Source of the DNA: Acetobacteraceae bacterium
Lineage (GTDB): Bacteria > Pseudomonadota > Alphaproteobacteria > Acetobacterales > Acetobacteraceae
Length of the DNA: 19,192 bases
Direction: 5' to 3'
Assembly: GCA_027323595.1 (NCBI GenBank)
Contig: DAHWBL010000247.1
Location: 1-19,192 of the forward strand
Below, piece after piece: positions 1-7,545 of the stretch (positions are counted from its first letter, which is position 1; each line of letters begins with the position of its first letter). The translations under genes and the position numbers were made by a program. The notes below the pieces were generated by a model that saw nothing but the letters and a program-made list of their open reading frames with translations, made no database searches and was not told the DNA's origin.

Positions 1-1
1 C

Positions 2-235
2 GCCCCCGATGGCAGCCTCAAATCGCCGGCCGACCTCGCCGCCCTGTTCGCCCGCATCGACCCCGCCCGCCCGGTGATCGTCTACTGCAACACCGGCGAC
101 CTCTCCGCCACCGACTGGTTCGTCCTGTCACAGATCCTGCACCGCCGAAACGTGCGCCTCTATGAGGGCTCGATGTCGCAATGGGCGCACGACCCGTCCC
201 GCCCGCTCCAGCTGGAGGCAGCACCACCCCCCTGA
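2..235 (+). CDS. Sulfurtransferase (rhodanese domain), C-terminal part, 5' truncated
   Basis: The reading frame is open from the window edge to TGA at 233-235 and encodes about 77 residues of a C-terminal rhodanese domain. The sequence VIVYCNTGDLSATDWFVL matches the rhodanese active-site segment, where the Cys carries the persulfide. It is followed by NVRLYEGSMSQWA, the usual C-terminal strand and helix of two-domain thiosulfate or 3-mercaptopyruvate sulfurtransferases (SseA type). The active loop reads C-N-T-G-D-L-S. In the family such enzymes move sulfur from thiosulfate or mercaptopyruvate to thiol acceptors. The N-terminal domain lies outside the window, so the substrate class cannot be decided. 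It converges with the minus-strand decarboxylase 13 bases downstream. Confidence 0.8.
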   Translation, partial: APDGSLKSPADLAALFARIDPARPVIVYCNTGDLSATDWFVLSQILHRRNVRLYEGSMSQWAHDPSRPLQLEAAPPP

Positions 236-248
236 CCGGCGGGCCGGC

Positions 249-1238
249 TCACACCCGCATCCGCCCGCCCCGGCGCGGCCCCTCGGACAGATCGACGAAC
301 AGCGTCTCCACCTCCGGCGCGCTGCGGATGATCCCCTGCTCGGCGGCATAGCCGATCAGGGTCTGCAGATTATGCCGGTTCGCCGCCCCCAGCCCGTATT
401 CCCACGGGTCGGGCCCCAGCAGCGCGCGCTCCTCCTCCCAGGCCTCGCGCCAGAACGCGAGCGGCGCCCGACGCGGATTGACCGCGCGCGCCATCGCGAT
501 GCGCCTGGCCTCCTCGAACGCCTCGAACATGCTGCGCGGCACCCACGGATGCGCGGCGACGATCTCGGGGCGAATGCCCATCACATGCATGATCGGAAAA
601 ATCCCGCGATCGCGATACCACCGCGTCGCCGCCGCTTTCGGATCGGCGAACAGCAGCCCCACCCGCGGGTCCTCCTGCTGGATCGGCGCGATCAGGTCCG
701 AATGCAGGCAGGCGGCGATCTCGCCGGAAAGCAGCAGATCCTCCAGCGACCGATCCGCCGGCAGACGGCTCAGCCGCAGCCCCGGCGGCGGGTCGAACGG
801 CACGTCGTCATCCAGTTCGGCCACCCAATCGATGGACCGGTGCGGCACGCCGTAATCATGCTCCAGCATGCCGCGCAGCCACAGCGTCGCGGTGGTCAGA
901 AACGCCTTGGTGCCCACCCGTTTGCCGATCAGATCGGCCGGCGAGCGGATGCCGCTCGCGGTGTTGACATAGACGAACCCGTGCCGGAACCGCCGATGCA
1001 GAAACACCGGAATCGCCGCCACCTGCCAGCCCCGATCATGCGCCGCGAGATAGGACGAGGCGGACAGCTCGGCCATGTCGAACTCGCGGTTGCGCAGAAA
1101 TCGCCAATGCCGCGTCGCGCTGTCCATGCGCGTCAGCATGGTCAGCCTGATCCCCTCCGGCACCACCGTCCCGTCCAGCAGCGGGCGGACGATGTCGTAA
1201 TCGCCGCAGGCCAGCGAAATCTCGACCGGTGCGCTCAT
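249..1238 (-). CDS. 4,5-dihydroxyphthalate decarboxylase family protein (Pht5/OphD-like)
   Basis: A 329-residue protein of the usual family length. It shows the family's typical blocks in order: an N-terminal LACGDYDIVRPLLDG, then WRFLRNREFDMAELSASSYL, the FVYVNTASGIRSPADLIGKRVG segment, GIFPIMHVMGIR, and a C-terminal DPWEYGL. The family has a type-2 periplasmic-binding-protein fold but lacks a signal peptide here, which fits a cytoplasmic enzyme. Known members remove a carboxyl group from 4,5-dihydroxyphthalate to give protocatechuate; many relatives are uncharacterised. It starts 9 bases after the Rieske ferredoxin stop, so the two probably form one transcript divergent from the iclR and dioxygenase genes. 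The real substrate is not shown by the sequence; a related aromatic or heteroaromatic ortho-hydroxy acid is likely by context. Confidence 0.8.
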   Translation of the reverse strand: MSAPVEISLACGDYDIVRPLLDGTVVPEGIRLTMLTRMDSATRHWRFLRNREFDMAELSASSYLAAHDRGWQVAAIPVFLHRRFRHGFVYVNTASGIRSPADLIGKRVGTKAFLTTATLWLRGMLEHDYGVPHRSIDWVAELDDDVPFDPPPGLRLSRLPADRSLEDLLLSGEIAACLHSDLIAPIQQEDPRVGLLFADPKAAATRWYRDRGIFPIMHVMGIRPEIVAAHPWVPRSMFEAFEEARRIAMARAVNPRRAPLAFWREAWEEERALLGPDPWEYGLGAANRHNLQTLIGYAAEQGIIRSAPEVETLFVDLSEGPRRGGRMRV

Positions 1239-1247
1239 CCCCGCCCC

Positions 1248-1556
1248 CTACAGCGCGACCAGGATGCGCCCGTCGCGCTCCTGGGCAGGAAAAATCCGGA
1301 TCGGCACCGAACAGGGCGCGGCCGTCGGCGCACCGGTGCGCACGTCGAAACAGCCGAAATGCAGCGGGCATTCGATGGTCGGTCCATCCAGCATGCCCTC
1401 GCTCAAACTGGCCAGCCCATGGCTGCACCGGTCCTCGGTGGCATACACCGCGCCATCGACACGATAGAGCGCGATCGCCTCGCCGCCCACCTGCACCCCG
1501 AGCGCCTCGCCATCGCCCAGTTCGCCGGCATCGCACGCATCCACCCAGTCCGCCAT
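1248..1556 (-). CDS. Rieske [2Fe-2S] ferredoxin of a ring-hydroxylating dioxygenase
   Basis: A 102-residue protein with a complete Rieske motif: C44-S-H46 and C63-P-L-H66, flanked by VYATEDRCSHG and IECPLHFGCFDVRTG. The sequence and length match the small ferredoxins (NahAb/BphA3/CarAc type) that pass electrons to the dioxygenase alpha subunit. The ATG at 1554-1556 is preceded by a purine-rich GGGGGAAG stretch. It is the promoter-proximal gene of the minus arm and lies upstream of the decarboxylase gene. By context it serves the dioxygenase at 2535-4306 on the opposite strand. No ferredoxin reductase is present nearby, so electrons must come from a reductase encoded elsewhere. Confidence 0.9.
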   Translation of the reverse strand: MADWVDACDAGELGDGEALGVQVGGEAIALYRVDGAVYATEDRCSHGLASLSEGMLDGPTIECPLHFGCFDVRTGAPTAAPCSVPIRIFPAQERDGRILVAL

Positions 1557-1589
1557 CTTCTTCCCCCTCTGCTGACCCAATCCTGTATG

Positions 1590-1602
1590 GCGGGACTGGT
1601 CC
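1590..1602. promoter_or_regulatory. Candidate IclR operator in the ferredoxin/iclR divergent region
   Basis: This site holds GCGGGACT at 1590-1597 followed by GGTCC, which makes the palindrome GGAC-TG-GTCC at 1593-1602. The same eight bases, GCGGGACT, recur at 2462-2469 between iclR and the dioxygenase gene. The site lies 34 bases upstream of the ferredoxin start and 29 bases upstream of the chosen iclR start. Binding by the local IclR protein is inference from position and from the shared octamer. Confidence 0.3.
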
Positions 1603-1631
1603 GGCGCGTCCAGACTTGCCACAATGCGGTC

Positions 1632-2462
1632 ATGCCGGACACCGAGCTGCTGGATCACACCGCCGCCGAACCCACCAGCAGCCTGGAGCGGATGCTGCGC
1701 ATTCTCGACGTGATCGAGGACACCAACGCCGCGGTTCCCGCCGAGGACCTCGCCGCGCGCCTGGGCTTCACCCGCTCCACCACCTACCGCTATCTCAAAA
1801 TTCTCGCCGAGGCCGGCCTGGTCAGCTCGCTGCCGGACCTGGGCTACACGCTCGGGCCCCGCATCGCCGAGCTGGACTGGCGCATGCGCACCGCCGACCC
1901 GCTGATCCAGGCCGGCCGCCCGGTGATGGCCGAGCTCGCCCGCGGCGAGGCCGGGGTGGTGCTGCTGTGCCGGCGCTATCGCGATCTGGTGCTGTGCGTG
2001 CACCAGGAGCGCGGCAGCGACCTCGTGCACAGCTTCTACGAACGCGGCCGCGCCCGCCCGCCGGTGCGCGGCGCCGCCAGCCGCGTCATCCTCGCCTGGC
2101 TGCCGCCACCGCAGCTCGCCCGCCTCCACGCCCGCCACACCGCCGACTTCGCCGCCGCGGGCCACGGCGACACCCTGGCCGCCGCCCGCGCCCGGCTGCG
2201 CGCCATCCGCCTCGCCGGCTGGGACGCCACCGAAGGCCAGGTCACCCCCGGCGTCACCGGCATCGCCGCGCCGATCCTGGATGGCTCCGGCGGCGTGCTC
2301 GGCAGCCTCAACCTCACCGTGCCGCGCATCGCCCTGTCGGCCCGCGAACGCGCCCGCATCGCCGACCGCGTGGTGCTGTGCGCCGGTATCATCGCCCGCG
2401 CCGCGCACGGACCGGGGGCGACACCGGGCGGCGGCGATGCAGGCCAGAACAATCCCAAATAG
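1632..2462 (+). CDS. IclR-family transcriptional regulator
   Basis: A 276-residue protein with the IclR layout. An N-terminal winged helix-turn-helix lies around residues 17-75 (SLERMLRILDVIED, then AEDLAARLGFTRSTTYRYLKIL and GYTLGPR). It is followed by the effector-binding domain with the typical GVTGIAAPILDGSGGVLGSLNLT segment. The family often controls aromatic-acid catabolic operons and binds a pathway substrate or product. Its position between the minus arm (ferredoxin, decarboxylase) and the plus arm (dioxygenase) suggests local control of both. I chose the ATG at 1632 because it leaves the usual short tail before the helix-turn-helix. An in-frame ATG at 1587 would add 15 residues, and neither start has a strong ribosome-binding site. 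Confidence 0.85.
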   Translation: MPDTELLDHTAAEPTSSLERMLRILDVIEDTNAAVPAEDLAARLGFTRSTTYRYLKILAEAGLVSSLPDLGYTLGPRIAELDWRMRTADPLIQAGRPVMAELARGEAGVVLLCRRYRDLVLCVHQERGSDLVHSFYERGRARPPVRGAASRVILAWLPPPQLARLHARHTADFAAAGHGDTLAAARARLRAIRLAGWDATEGQVTPGVTGIAAPILDGSGGVLGSLNLTVPRIALSARERARIADRVVLCAGIIARAAHGPGATPGGGDAGQNNPK

Positions 2463-2496
2463 CGGGACTTGACAGAAGTTCGCAGGTAGCCATCCT
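2462..2496 (+). promoter_or_regulatory. Candidate promoter and overlapping operator for the dioxygenase operon
   Basis: A perfect -35 hexamer TTGACA lies at 2469-2474. At 16 bases spacing it is followed by a poor -10 candidate, CATCCT at 2491-2496. The -35 sits inside an imperfect inverted repeat at 2462-2483 with arms GCGggACTT and AAGTtCGC around GACAG. The first eight bases of the repeat match the octamer upstream of iclR. A protein bound here would overlap the -35, so the layout suggests regulation by the adjacent IclR protein. The weak -10 would suit activator dependence. Confidence 0.4.
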
Positions 2497-2534
2497 GCCG
2501 CCCAACCGACCACCGGCCGATGGGGGACACGACC

Positions 2535-3812
2535 ATGCCCGAGAGCTACATCATCGACGATCGCGACCAGCAGCTCTTCCTGCTGAACCGCGAGGCGCTG
2601 GTCTGCGCCGACGTGCTGAAGGCGGAGATGAAAAACATCTTCGCCAAATGCTGGATCTATGTCGGCCACGGCTCGGAGCTGAAAAGCCCGGGCGATTTCG
2701 TCTCCCGCCGCGTCGCCGGCCGCCCGGTGATCTTCTGCCGCGACCAGAAAGGCGAGGTCCGCTGCCTGTTCAACACCTGCCGCCATCGCGGCGCGCTGGT
2801 CTGCGCCGAGCGCAGCGGCAACAAGCGCCGCTTCATGTGCATGTATCACGGCTGGATCTACGGCAATGACGGCGCGCTGGTCCGCGTCCCCGGCGACGAG
2901 GCCTATCCGGACAGCTTCGACGCCACCAAATACGGCCTGCGCAGCCCCGCCCGTTTCGAGAACTACCGCGATTTCTGGTTCATGTGCCTCGATCCCGACG
3001 TGATCGGCCTGCACGAATATCTGGGCCCCGCCACCGGATATATCGATCTCGTGATCGACCAGTCGCCCTCCGGCCGCATGGAGGTGATCGGCGGCATCCA
3101 GGAATACGACGTCGCCGCCAACTGGAAACTGATGGTCGAGAACAGCGTCGATGACTATCACCTGCCCGCCACCCACGCGACCTGGCTGAACTTCATGGCC
3201 AATTCGGGGGTCAAGATCACCCCGCCCAAGGACAAGAACCTGCTGCTGCCCACCCATGGCAAGGCGGTGGACCTCGGCCATGGTCATTTCACCACCGACA
3301 ACATCAATTTCCGCGGCCGCCCGGTCGCCGCCTGGATTCCGCTCTACGGTGAGGAAGCGCGCCCCGAGATGGCCGAAATCCGCGCCGAGCTGGTGGAGCG
3401 CCTCGGCGACGCCCGCGCCACCCGCGTCGCCGACACCAACCGCAATCTGGTGATCTTCCCCAATCTGGTGATCAATGACGGCTCCTCGGTCACCATCCGC
3501 ACCTTCTATCCCGCCGCCGCCGACAAGATGCACGTGATCGCCTGGGCGGTCGGCCCGGTGGAGGAAAGTGCCTCGGCCCGCGCCCGCCGGCTCGATGCCT
3601 TCCTCACCTTCTACGGCCCCGGCGGCTTCGCCACCCCCGACGATGTCGAGGCGCTGGAAATGGTCCAACAGGGCCTCGCCAACTGGCAGGACGATCCCTG
3701 GTCGGAAATGTCGCGCGGCATGGCGCGCGAGGATGAGCAGATGAACAGCGACGAACACCATCTGCGCACCTTCTGGCGCCAATGGGCCAAACTGATGGAA
3801 GCGCGGCCATGA
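2535..3812 (+). CDS. Aromatic ring-hydroxylating dioxygenase, alpha (catalytic) subunit
   Basis: A 425-residue Rieske oxygenase large subunit. The N-terminal Rieske domain carries C82-R-H84 and C102-M-Y-H105 in NTCRHRG and CMYHGWIYG. The catalytic domain carries the mononuclear iron site: ENSVDDYHLPATH gives the bridging D206 and ligands H209 and H214, and a C-terminal GGFATPDDVE supplies the likely Asp ligand (about D370). Such enzymes add both atoms of O2 to an aromatic ring as a cis-diol. The overall pattern resembles benzoate-, cumate- or terephthalate-type oxygenases, but the substrate cannot be read from the sequence. I chose the ATG at 2535 because GGGGGA lies just upstream; an in-frame ATG at 2520 would add five residues. 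The stop overlaps the beta-subunit start. Confidence 0.92.
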   Translation: MPESYIIDDRDQQLFLLNREALVCADVLKAEMKNIFAKCWIYVGHGSELKSPGDFVSRRVAGRPVIFCRDQKGEVRCLFNTCRHRGALVCAERSGNKRRFMCMYHGWIYGNDGALVRVPGDEAYPDSFDATKYGLRSPARFENYRDFWFMCLDPDVIGLHEYLGPATGYIDLVIDQSPSGRMEVIGGIQEYDVAANWKLMVENSVDDYHLPATHATWLNFMANSGVKITPPKDKNLLLPTHGKAVDLGHGHFTTDNINFRGRPVAAWIPLYGEEARPEMAEIRAELVERLGDARATRVADTNRNLVIFPNLVINDGSSVTIRTFYPAAADKMHVIAWAVGPVEESASARARRLDAFLTFYGPGGFATPDDVEALEMVQQGLANWQDDPWSEMSRGMAREDEQMNSDEHHLRTFWRQWAKLMEARP

Positions 3813-4306
3813 GCCAGACCCTGCCCGCGCTGACCCGCGCCGACATCGAGGATTTCCTGTTCCACGAAGCCGATCTGCTGGACAACTGGCGCCTCGCCGA
3901 CTGGGAAAAACTGCTCGAACCCGACGCCACCTATCTGATCCCGCCCAACGAGGCGCCGGACAGCGATCATCGCACCACCTTGTTCACCATCGCCGACGAC
4001 CGCGAACGCATCCGCCAGCGCATCATCCGCATCCTCGATCCCAACTGCCACGCCGAGTTCCCGCATTCGCGCCTGCGCCGCATCATCGGCAATGTGCGCA
4101 TCCTCTCCACCGAGGCCGACCTCGTGCATATCCAGGCCAATTTCGCCTGCTGGCGCTACCGCCGCAACGAACGGATCCGCGAATATATCGGCCAGTACCG
4201 CTTCATCCTGCGCCGCACCCCGGCGGGCCTGCGCATCCGCGAACGCCGCGTGATCCTGGACGCCCACGAACTGGGCTCGCTCGGCTCGGTCAGCTTCATC
4301 CTGTAG
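3809..4306 (+). CDS. Aromatic ring-hydroxylating dioxygenase, beta (small) subunit
   Basis: A 165-residue protein matching the small subunit of alpha3-beta3 ring-hydroxylating oxygenases (SnoaL-like cone fold). It shows the typical DIEDFLFHEADLLDNWRLADW opening, the LEPDATYLIPP segment, and a C-terminal LRIRERRVILDAHEL strand. The beta subunit is structural and shapes the hexamer; it carries no metal site. The ATG at 3809 overlaps the alpha stop as ATGA, which indicates translational coupling and equal production of both subunits. The class II aldolase-like gene follows after 18 bases and probably belongs to the same transcript. Confidence 0.9.
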   Translation: MSQTLPALTRADIEDFLFHEADLLDNWRLADWEKLLEPDATYLIPPNEAPDSDHRTTLFTIADDRERIRQRIIRILDPNCHAEFPHSRLRRIIGNVRILSTEADLVHIQANFACWRYRRNERIREYIGQYRFILRRTPAGLRIRERRVILDAHELGSLGSVSFIL

Positions 4307-4324
4307 ACGGAACAAAACCCCATC

Positions 4325-5053
4325 ATGTCCACCATCGACCAGCTGATCCGCGACATCGTCGCCGCCAACCGCATCCTGGCAAACGAAAACATCGTCGATG
4401 CGTTCGGCCATGTCAGCGTCCGCCACCCGCAGGACCCGGGCAAATTCCTGCTCTCGCGCGCCCGCTCTCCCGAACTGATCGAGCCCGAGGACATCATGGT
4501 GCTCGCGCTCGACGGCACCCCCGAGCCGGGCGACACCCGCAAGCCCTATCTCGAACGCTTCATCCACGGCGCCATCTACGAGGCCCGCCCCGAGGTGATG
4601 AGCGTGGTGCACAGCCACAGCCGCAGCGTCATCCCCTTCGGCCTGGTCGGCGAGCCGATCCGCCCGGTGATCCACAGCTCCGGCACGCTGGGCTACGAGG
4701 TGCCGCTTTGGGACACCCAAACCAGATTCGGTGACACCAATCTGCTGGTCGCCTCCATGGCGATGGGCCGCGACATGGCGCTCACCATGGCCGGCGGCAA
4801 CGGCGTGCTGATGCGCGGCCACGGCTCCACCGTCTGCGGCCGCTCGATCCAGGAGGCCGTCTACACCGCCTATTATCTCGAAGTGAACGCCAACCTTCAG
4901 TTGCAGGCCGCGCAGCTCGCCCGCACCCCGGTCAAGTTCCTCACCAAGGGCGAAGTGGACGGCATCATCAGCCGAATCGGCGACGGGCTGCCCGGCGAGG
5001 GCTTCAGTCGCGCCTGGGACTATTGGTGCCGCCGCGCCGGCATCACCGGCTGA
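4325..5053 (+). CDS. Class II aldolase/adducin-fold protein, probable hydroxy-aromatic acid decarboxylase
   Basis: A 242-residue protein with the zinc-site pattern of the class II aldolase family: E77 in PYLERFIHGAIY, H96 and H98 in VVHSHSR, and H166 in MRGHGST. Besides fuculose- and ribulose-phosphate aldolases, the family includes decarboxylases of aromatic pathways, such as 3,4-dihydroxyphthalate 2-decarboxylase (PhtC) and the cumate-pathway decarboxylase CmtD. The position 18 bases after the oxygenase beta subunit points to a decarboxylase acting on a product of the oxygenase rather than to sugar metabolism. That assignment is inference. It is striking that a second, unrelated decarboxylase-family gene lies at 249-1238. 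Confidence 0.75.
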   Translation: MSTIDQLIRDIVAANRILANENIVDAFGHVSVRHPQDPGKFLLSRARSPELIEPEDIMVLALDGTPEPGDTRKPYLERFIHGAIYEARPEVMSVVHSHSRSVIPFGLVGEPIRPVIHSSGTLGYEVPLWDTQTRFGDTNLLVASMAMGRDMALTMAGGNGVLMRGHGSTVCGRSIQEAVYTAYYLEVNANLQLQAAQLARTPVKFLTKGEVDGIISRIGDGLPGEGFSRAWDYWCRRAGITG

Positions 5054-5123
5054 TCACACCCCCGCCGCGCGATTGCCCCCGGCGCGCCGCGCCTGCTTTG
5101 ATGACCCAGGCGCCGCGCGCGCT

Positions 5124-5151
5124 TTGACCCGTCACCGCCATGCTCTAGTAT
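5124..5151 (+). promoter_or_regulatory. Candidate sigma70-type promoter for the sulfotransferase gene
   Basis: TTGACC at 5124-5129 and TAGTAT at 5146-5151 are separated by 16 bases. They lie in the 140-base gap between the aldolase-fold gene and the sulfotransferase gene. The position leaves a leader of about 35 bases before the ATG at 5194. This would let the sulfotransferase be transcribed independently of the oxygenase operon. Confidence 0.4.
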
Positions 5152-5193
5152 TCACCCCGACGCGCCGGCACCGCCGCGCCCGCGGGGACCGAC

Positions 5194-6420
5194 ATGACCT
5201 TTCAGACTCGCCTGTTTCGTGCGGCCGACCGCCTCTCCGACGGCCTCGGCCTGCTGCAAGGCCCGTTCGACGCCGACGGCGCCATCGCCGCCGCCTGCCG
5301 CCGCGCCGGCGTCGCGAACTTCCCCGACCCGCACATCATCGAGCCGCTGCGCCAGTATCTCACCGCGCTCGACGCCGAGGCCGGCCTGTCCGCGCTCGGC
5401 CGGGTCTCCACCAGCTATGACATCCGCCGCCTGCTCGACAACGTGCTGCGCCTGCACCGCGAGGAAGCGCGCGACCCCGCCATCACCACCCAGCCGATCG
5501 ACCGTCCGATCATCATCCTGGGCGTGCCGCGCGCCGGCACCAGCTTTCTGCACAACCTGCTCGCCGAAGACCCCAGGCTGATGGCGCCGCGCTGCTGGCA
5601 GATGATCCATCCCTGGCCGATCGATCCGCCCGAGGCGACCGACCGGCGCATCGCCCTTGCCCAGCGCGCCCTCGATGGCTTCGCCTGGCTCGCCCCCGAG
5701 TTCCGCGACATGCACCCGCTCGATGCCACCTCGACGCAGGAATGCACCGAGATCACCGCCCACTGCTTCCGCAGCCTGCGCTTCGACACGCTGCACCCGA
5801 TCGCCGGCTACCGCAGCTGGCTCGACCGGCAGGGCCATCACCTCGCCTACCGGTTTCACAGGCGCTTCCTGCAACATCTGCAAATCCAGCAGCCCGCCGC
5901 CACCACCCGCCGCTGGGTGCTGAAATGCCCCGACCACGTCTTCGCCCTCGACGCCATCCGCGCCACCTACCCCGATGCGCATCTGGTGTTCGTGCACCGC
6001 GATCCGCTCAAGGTGCTCGCCTCGGTCGCCAAGCTCACCGAGGTGCTGCGCCGCCCCTTCGCCCGCGCGGTGGACAACGCCGCGATCGGCCGCCAGGTCA
6101 GCACCCATTGGCAGATCGGCACCCAGGCCATGATCGCCGAGGCCACCGCCGGCCCGCACGAGACCCACATCCACTACCGGCAACTGATCGCCGACCCGCT
6201 CGGCACCGTGCGCGCGCTCTATGCCCGCATCGATCTCGATCTCACCGCGCCCGCGCAGGCGCGCATGCAGACCCATCTCGATGAGCGCCCCAATGGCGGC
6301 TATGGCCGCAACGTCTATCATTTCGCCGACCACGGGCTCGACCCGGCGGAGCTGGCCGAACGCTTCGCCCCCTATCTGCGGCATTTCGAGATCGCCCCCG
6401 AAACCCCCTGGTCCGGCTGA
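5194..6420 (+). CDS. Sulfotransferase family protein (Sulfotransfer_3 type)
   Basis: A 408-residue protein with both PAPS-binding elements of the sulfotransferase family. The 5'-phosphosulfate loop is at about residues 106-120 (PIIILGVPRAGTSFLHN). The 3'-phosphate motif is at about 265-277 (VFVHRDPLKVLAS). A preceding RWVLKCPDHVF matches the usual LKxPxH segment. The family transfers a sulfo group from PAPS to hydroxyl or amine acceptors; close bacterial homologues of this length are mostly uncharacterised. No signal peptide or membrane segment is evident, so it should be cytoplasmic. The ATG at 5194 follows GGGGA. It lies downstream of the oxygenase cluster, but a 140-base gap with a promoter candidate argues against strict co-transcription. 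It converges with the hpnL-like gene, leaving 18 bases. Confidence 0.82.
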   Translation: MTFQTRLFRAADRLSDGLGLLQGPFDADGAIAAACRRAGVANFPDPHIIEPLRQYLTALDAEAGLSALGRVSTSYDIRRLLDNVLRLHREEARDPAITTQPIDRPIIILGVPRAGTSFLHNLLAEDPRLMAPRCWQMIHPWPIDPPEATDRRIALAQRALDGFAWLAPEFRDMHPLDATSTQECTEITAHCFRSLRFDTLHPIAGYRSWLDRQGHHLAYRFHRRFLQHLQIQQPAATTRRWVLKCPDHVFALDAIRATYPDAHLVFVHRDPLKVLASVAKLTEVLRRPFARAVDNAAIGRQVSTHWQIGTQAMIAEATAGPHETHIHYRQLIADPLGTVRALYARIDLDLTAPAQARMQTHLDERPNGGYGRNVYHFADHGLDPAELAERFAPYLRHFEIAPETPWSG

Positions 6421-6438
6421 CGCTCGGCCCGCCGAAGC

Positions 6439-7470
6439 CTACTCCGCCGGCTGCCGCCGCAACCGCCTTCCCTCGATCGCCTGCCACAGCAGCACGCCCG
6501 GCACCCCGTAGGACAGATCGCGCCCCCGCCGCAGCAGCGATATCGCCACCGCCATCTCCGGCGGCACCGCGAACAATGCGCCCAGCGCGACATAGCCCGC
6601 CTCCTGCACCCCCAGCGCGCCAGGAATGGCAAAGGCAAAGCCGCGCAACCCGTTCAGCAGCGAGTCGATCACGATCGCCGGCGCGAGCCCCAGATCGCTG
6701 CCCATCAGATGCAGCATCAGCCACAGTTCCACCCCGCTCAGCAGCCAGGTGGCGGCATGGATGCAAAACCCGCCCGCCACCGCGGCCCGACGGCCATACA
6801 GCCGCGCGATCTCGGCACTCAGCGCGCCGGCGTCGAACGGCCAGGCCCCGCCCATCCGCCGCACGAGCGCCGCCGCCAGCCGCTCGATCCAGCGCGTCGC
6901 GCGCGCCTGCACCAGCACGAAGGCGATCGGCGGCAGCAGCACCAGCCCCAGCCCCAGCGCCGCCACCAGCCACAGCACGTCCTGCCCGCCCGCGCCCGAC
7001 ACCGCCAGCAGCGCCAGCCCAAGCAGCGTGTAGGGCAGCTTGGCGAACGCCTCGATGGTGATATCCACCAGCGTCGAGGCCGCCGCGAACAACCCGCCAG
7101 AACCGGCCAGCACTAGCGCCCGCCCGCCGACCACGAAGCCGCCCACCTGCGCGAGCGGCAGCGCCTCGGCCGCCGAGTCGCGCACGAACCGCGCGAACAC
7201 GAATCCCGACGCCGATGCCTGGTCGGGGCCGTGCAGCCACCACGCCCAGCCCATAGCCACGATCAGCCCCAGATGGAACACCACCACCACCGAAAAGCCG
7301 CCCAGGCCCAGCCGCTGCACCGCGACCAGCACCGGCACCACCCCCACATGCACCAACAGCCACAGCAGCCCGCCCGCCCCGCAAAGCAGGGCGATCAGCA
7401 CCGGCATCGCGGGCCGGCGGGCACTGACATCGGCGCGGATGGTGGAAGGATCGGGCGGCGCGGTTTCCAT
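6439..7470 (-). CDS. HpnL-like lysylphosphatidylglycerol synthase-type (UPF0104) integral membrane protein
   Basis: A 343-residue polytopic membrane protein. After a short polar tail, about seven or eight hydrophobic segments can be seen, for example ALLCGAGGLLWLLVHVGVV near the start, then LALLAVSG, AALGLGLVLLPPIAFVLV and GFAFAIPGALGVQEAGYVALGAL near the end. The GxLGVQEAGY element and the QVGGFVVGGRAL segment are typical of the UPF0104/HpnL family, proposed to act in hopanoid or phospholipid transport between membranes. I chose the ATG at 7468-7470 because a clear GGAGGT lies three bases upstream; an in-frame start at 7515 would add 15 residues. No other hopanoid gene is in the window, so the HpnL assignment rests on the sequence pattern alone. 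Confidence 0.72.
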   Translation of the reverse strand: METAPPDPSTIRADVSARRPAMPVLIALLCGAGGLLWLLVHVGVVPVLVAVQRLGLGGFSVVVVFHLGLIVAMGWAWWLHGPDQASASGFVFARFVRDSAAEALPLAQVGGFVVGGRALVLAGSGGLFAAASTLVDITIEAFAKLPYTLLGLALLAVSGAGGQDVLWLVAALGLGLVLLPPIAFVLVQARATRWIERLAAALVRRMGGAWPFDAGALSAEIARLYGRRAAVAGGFCIHAATWLLSGVELWLMLHLMGSDLGLAPAIVIDSLLNGLRGFAFAIPGALGVQEAGYVALGALFAVPPEMAVAISLLRRGRDLSYGVPGVLLWQAIEGRRLRRQPAE

Positions 7471-7545
7471 AAAACCTCCAGCCCCCATCTTACGGCCAGC
7501 AACCCGGCGCGCCACCCCCGCTTGCGCGCCGCACCATCACGGTTA

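Noticed and set aside
162..1631. Very long plus-strand open frame leading into the iclR gene
   Set aside because: It is antisense to the decarboxylase and ferredoxin genes, rich in Arg, Pro, His and Gln, and shows no domain; only the part from 1632 is real. It is a usual artefact of high GC.
1557..3782. Minus-strand open frame of more than 700 codons over iclR and the dioxygenase gene
   Set aside because: Its translation is low-complexity Ala/Gly/Val/His sequence antisense to well-supported genes. Only the last 102 residues (1248-1556), a Rieske ferredoxin, are real.
3611..4822. Minus-strand frame of about 400 codons opposite the dioxygenase beta and aldolase-like genes
   Set aside because: No recognisable motif, composition typical of antisense frames, and it conflicts with strongly supported plus-strand genes.
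5152..6384. Minus-strand frame of 410 codons opposite the sulfotransferase gene
   Set aside because: The plus-strand frame carries both PAPS motifs, while this one is a Gly/Ala/Val-rich shadow.
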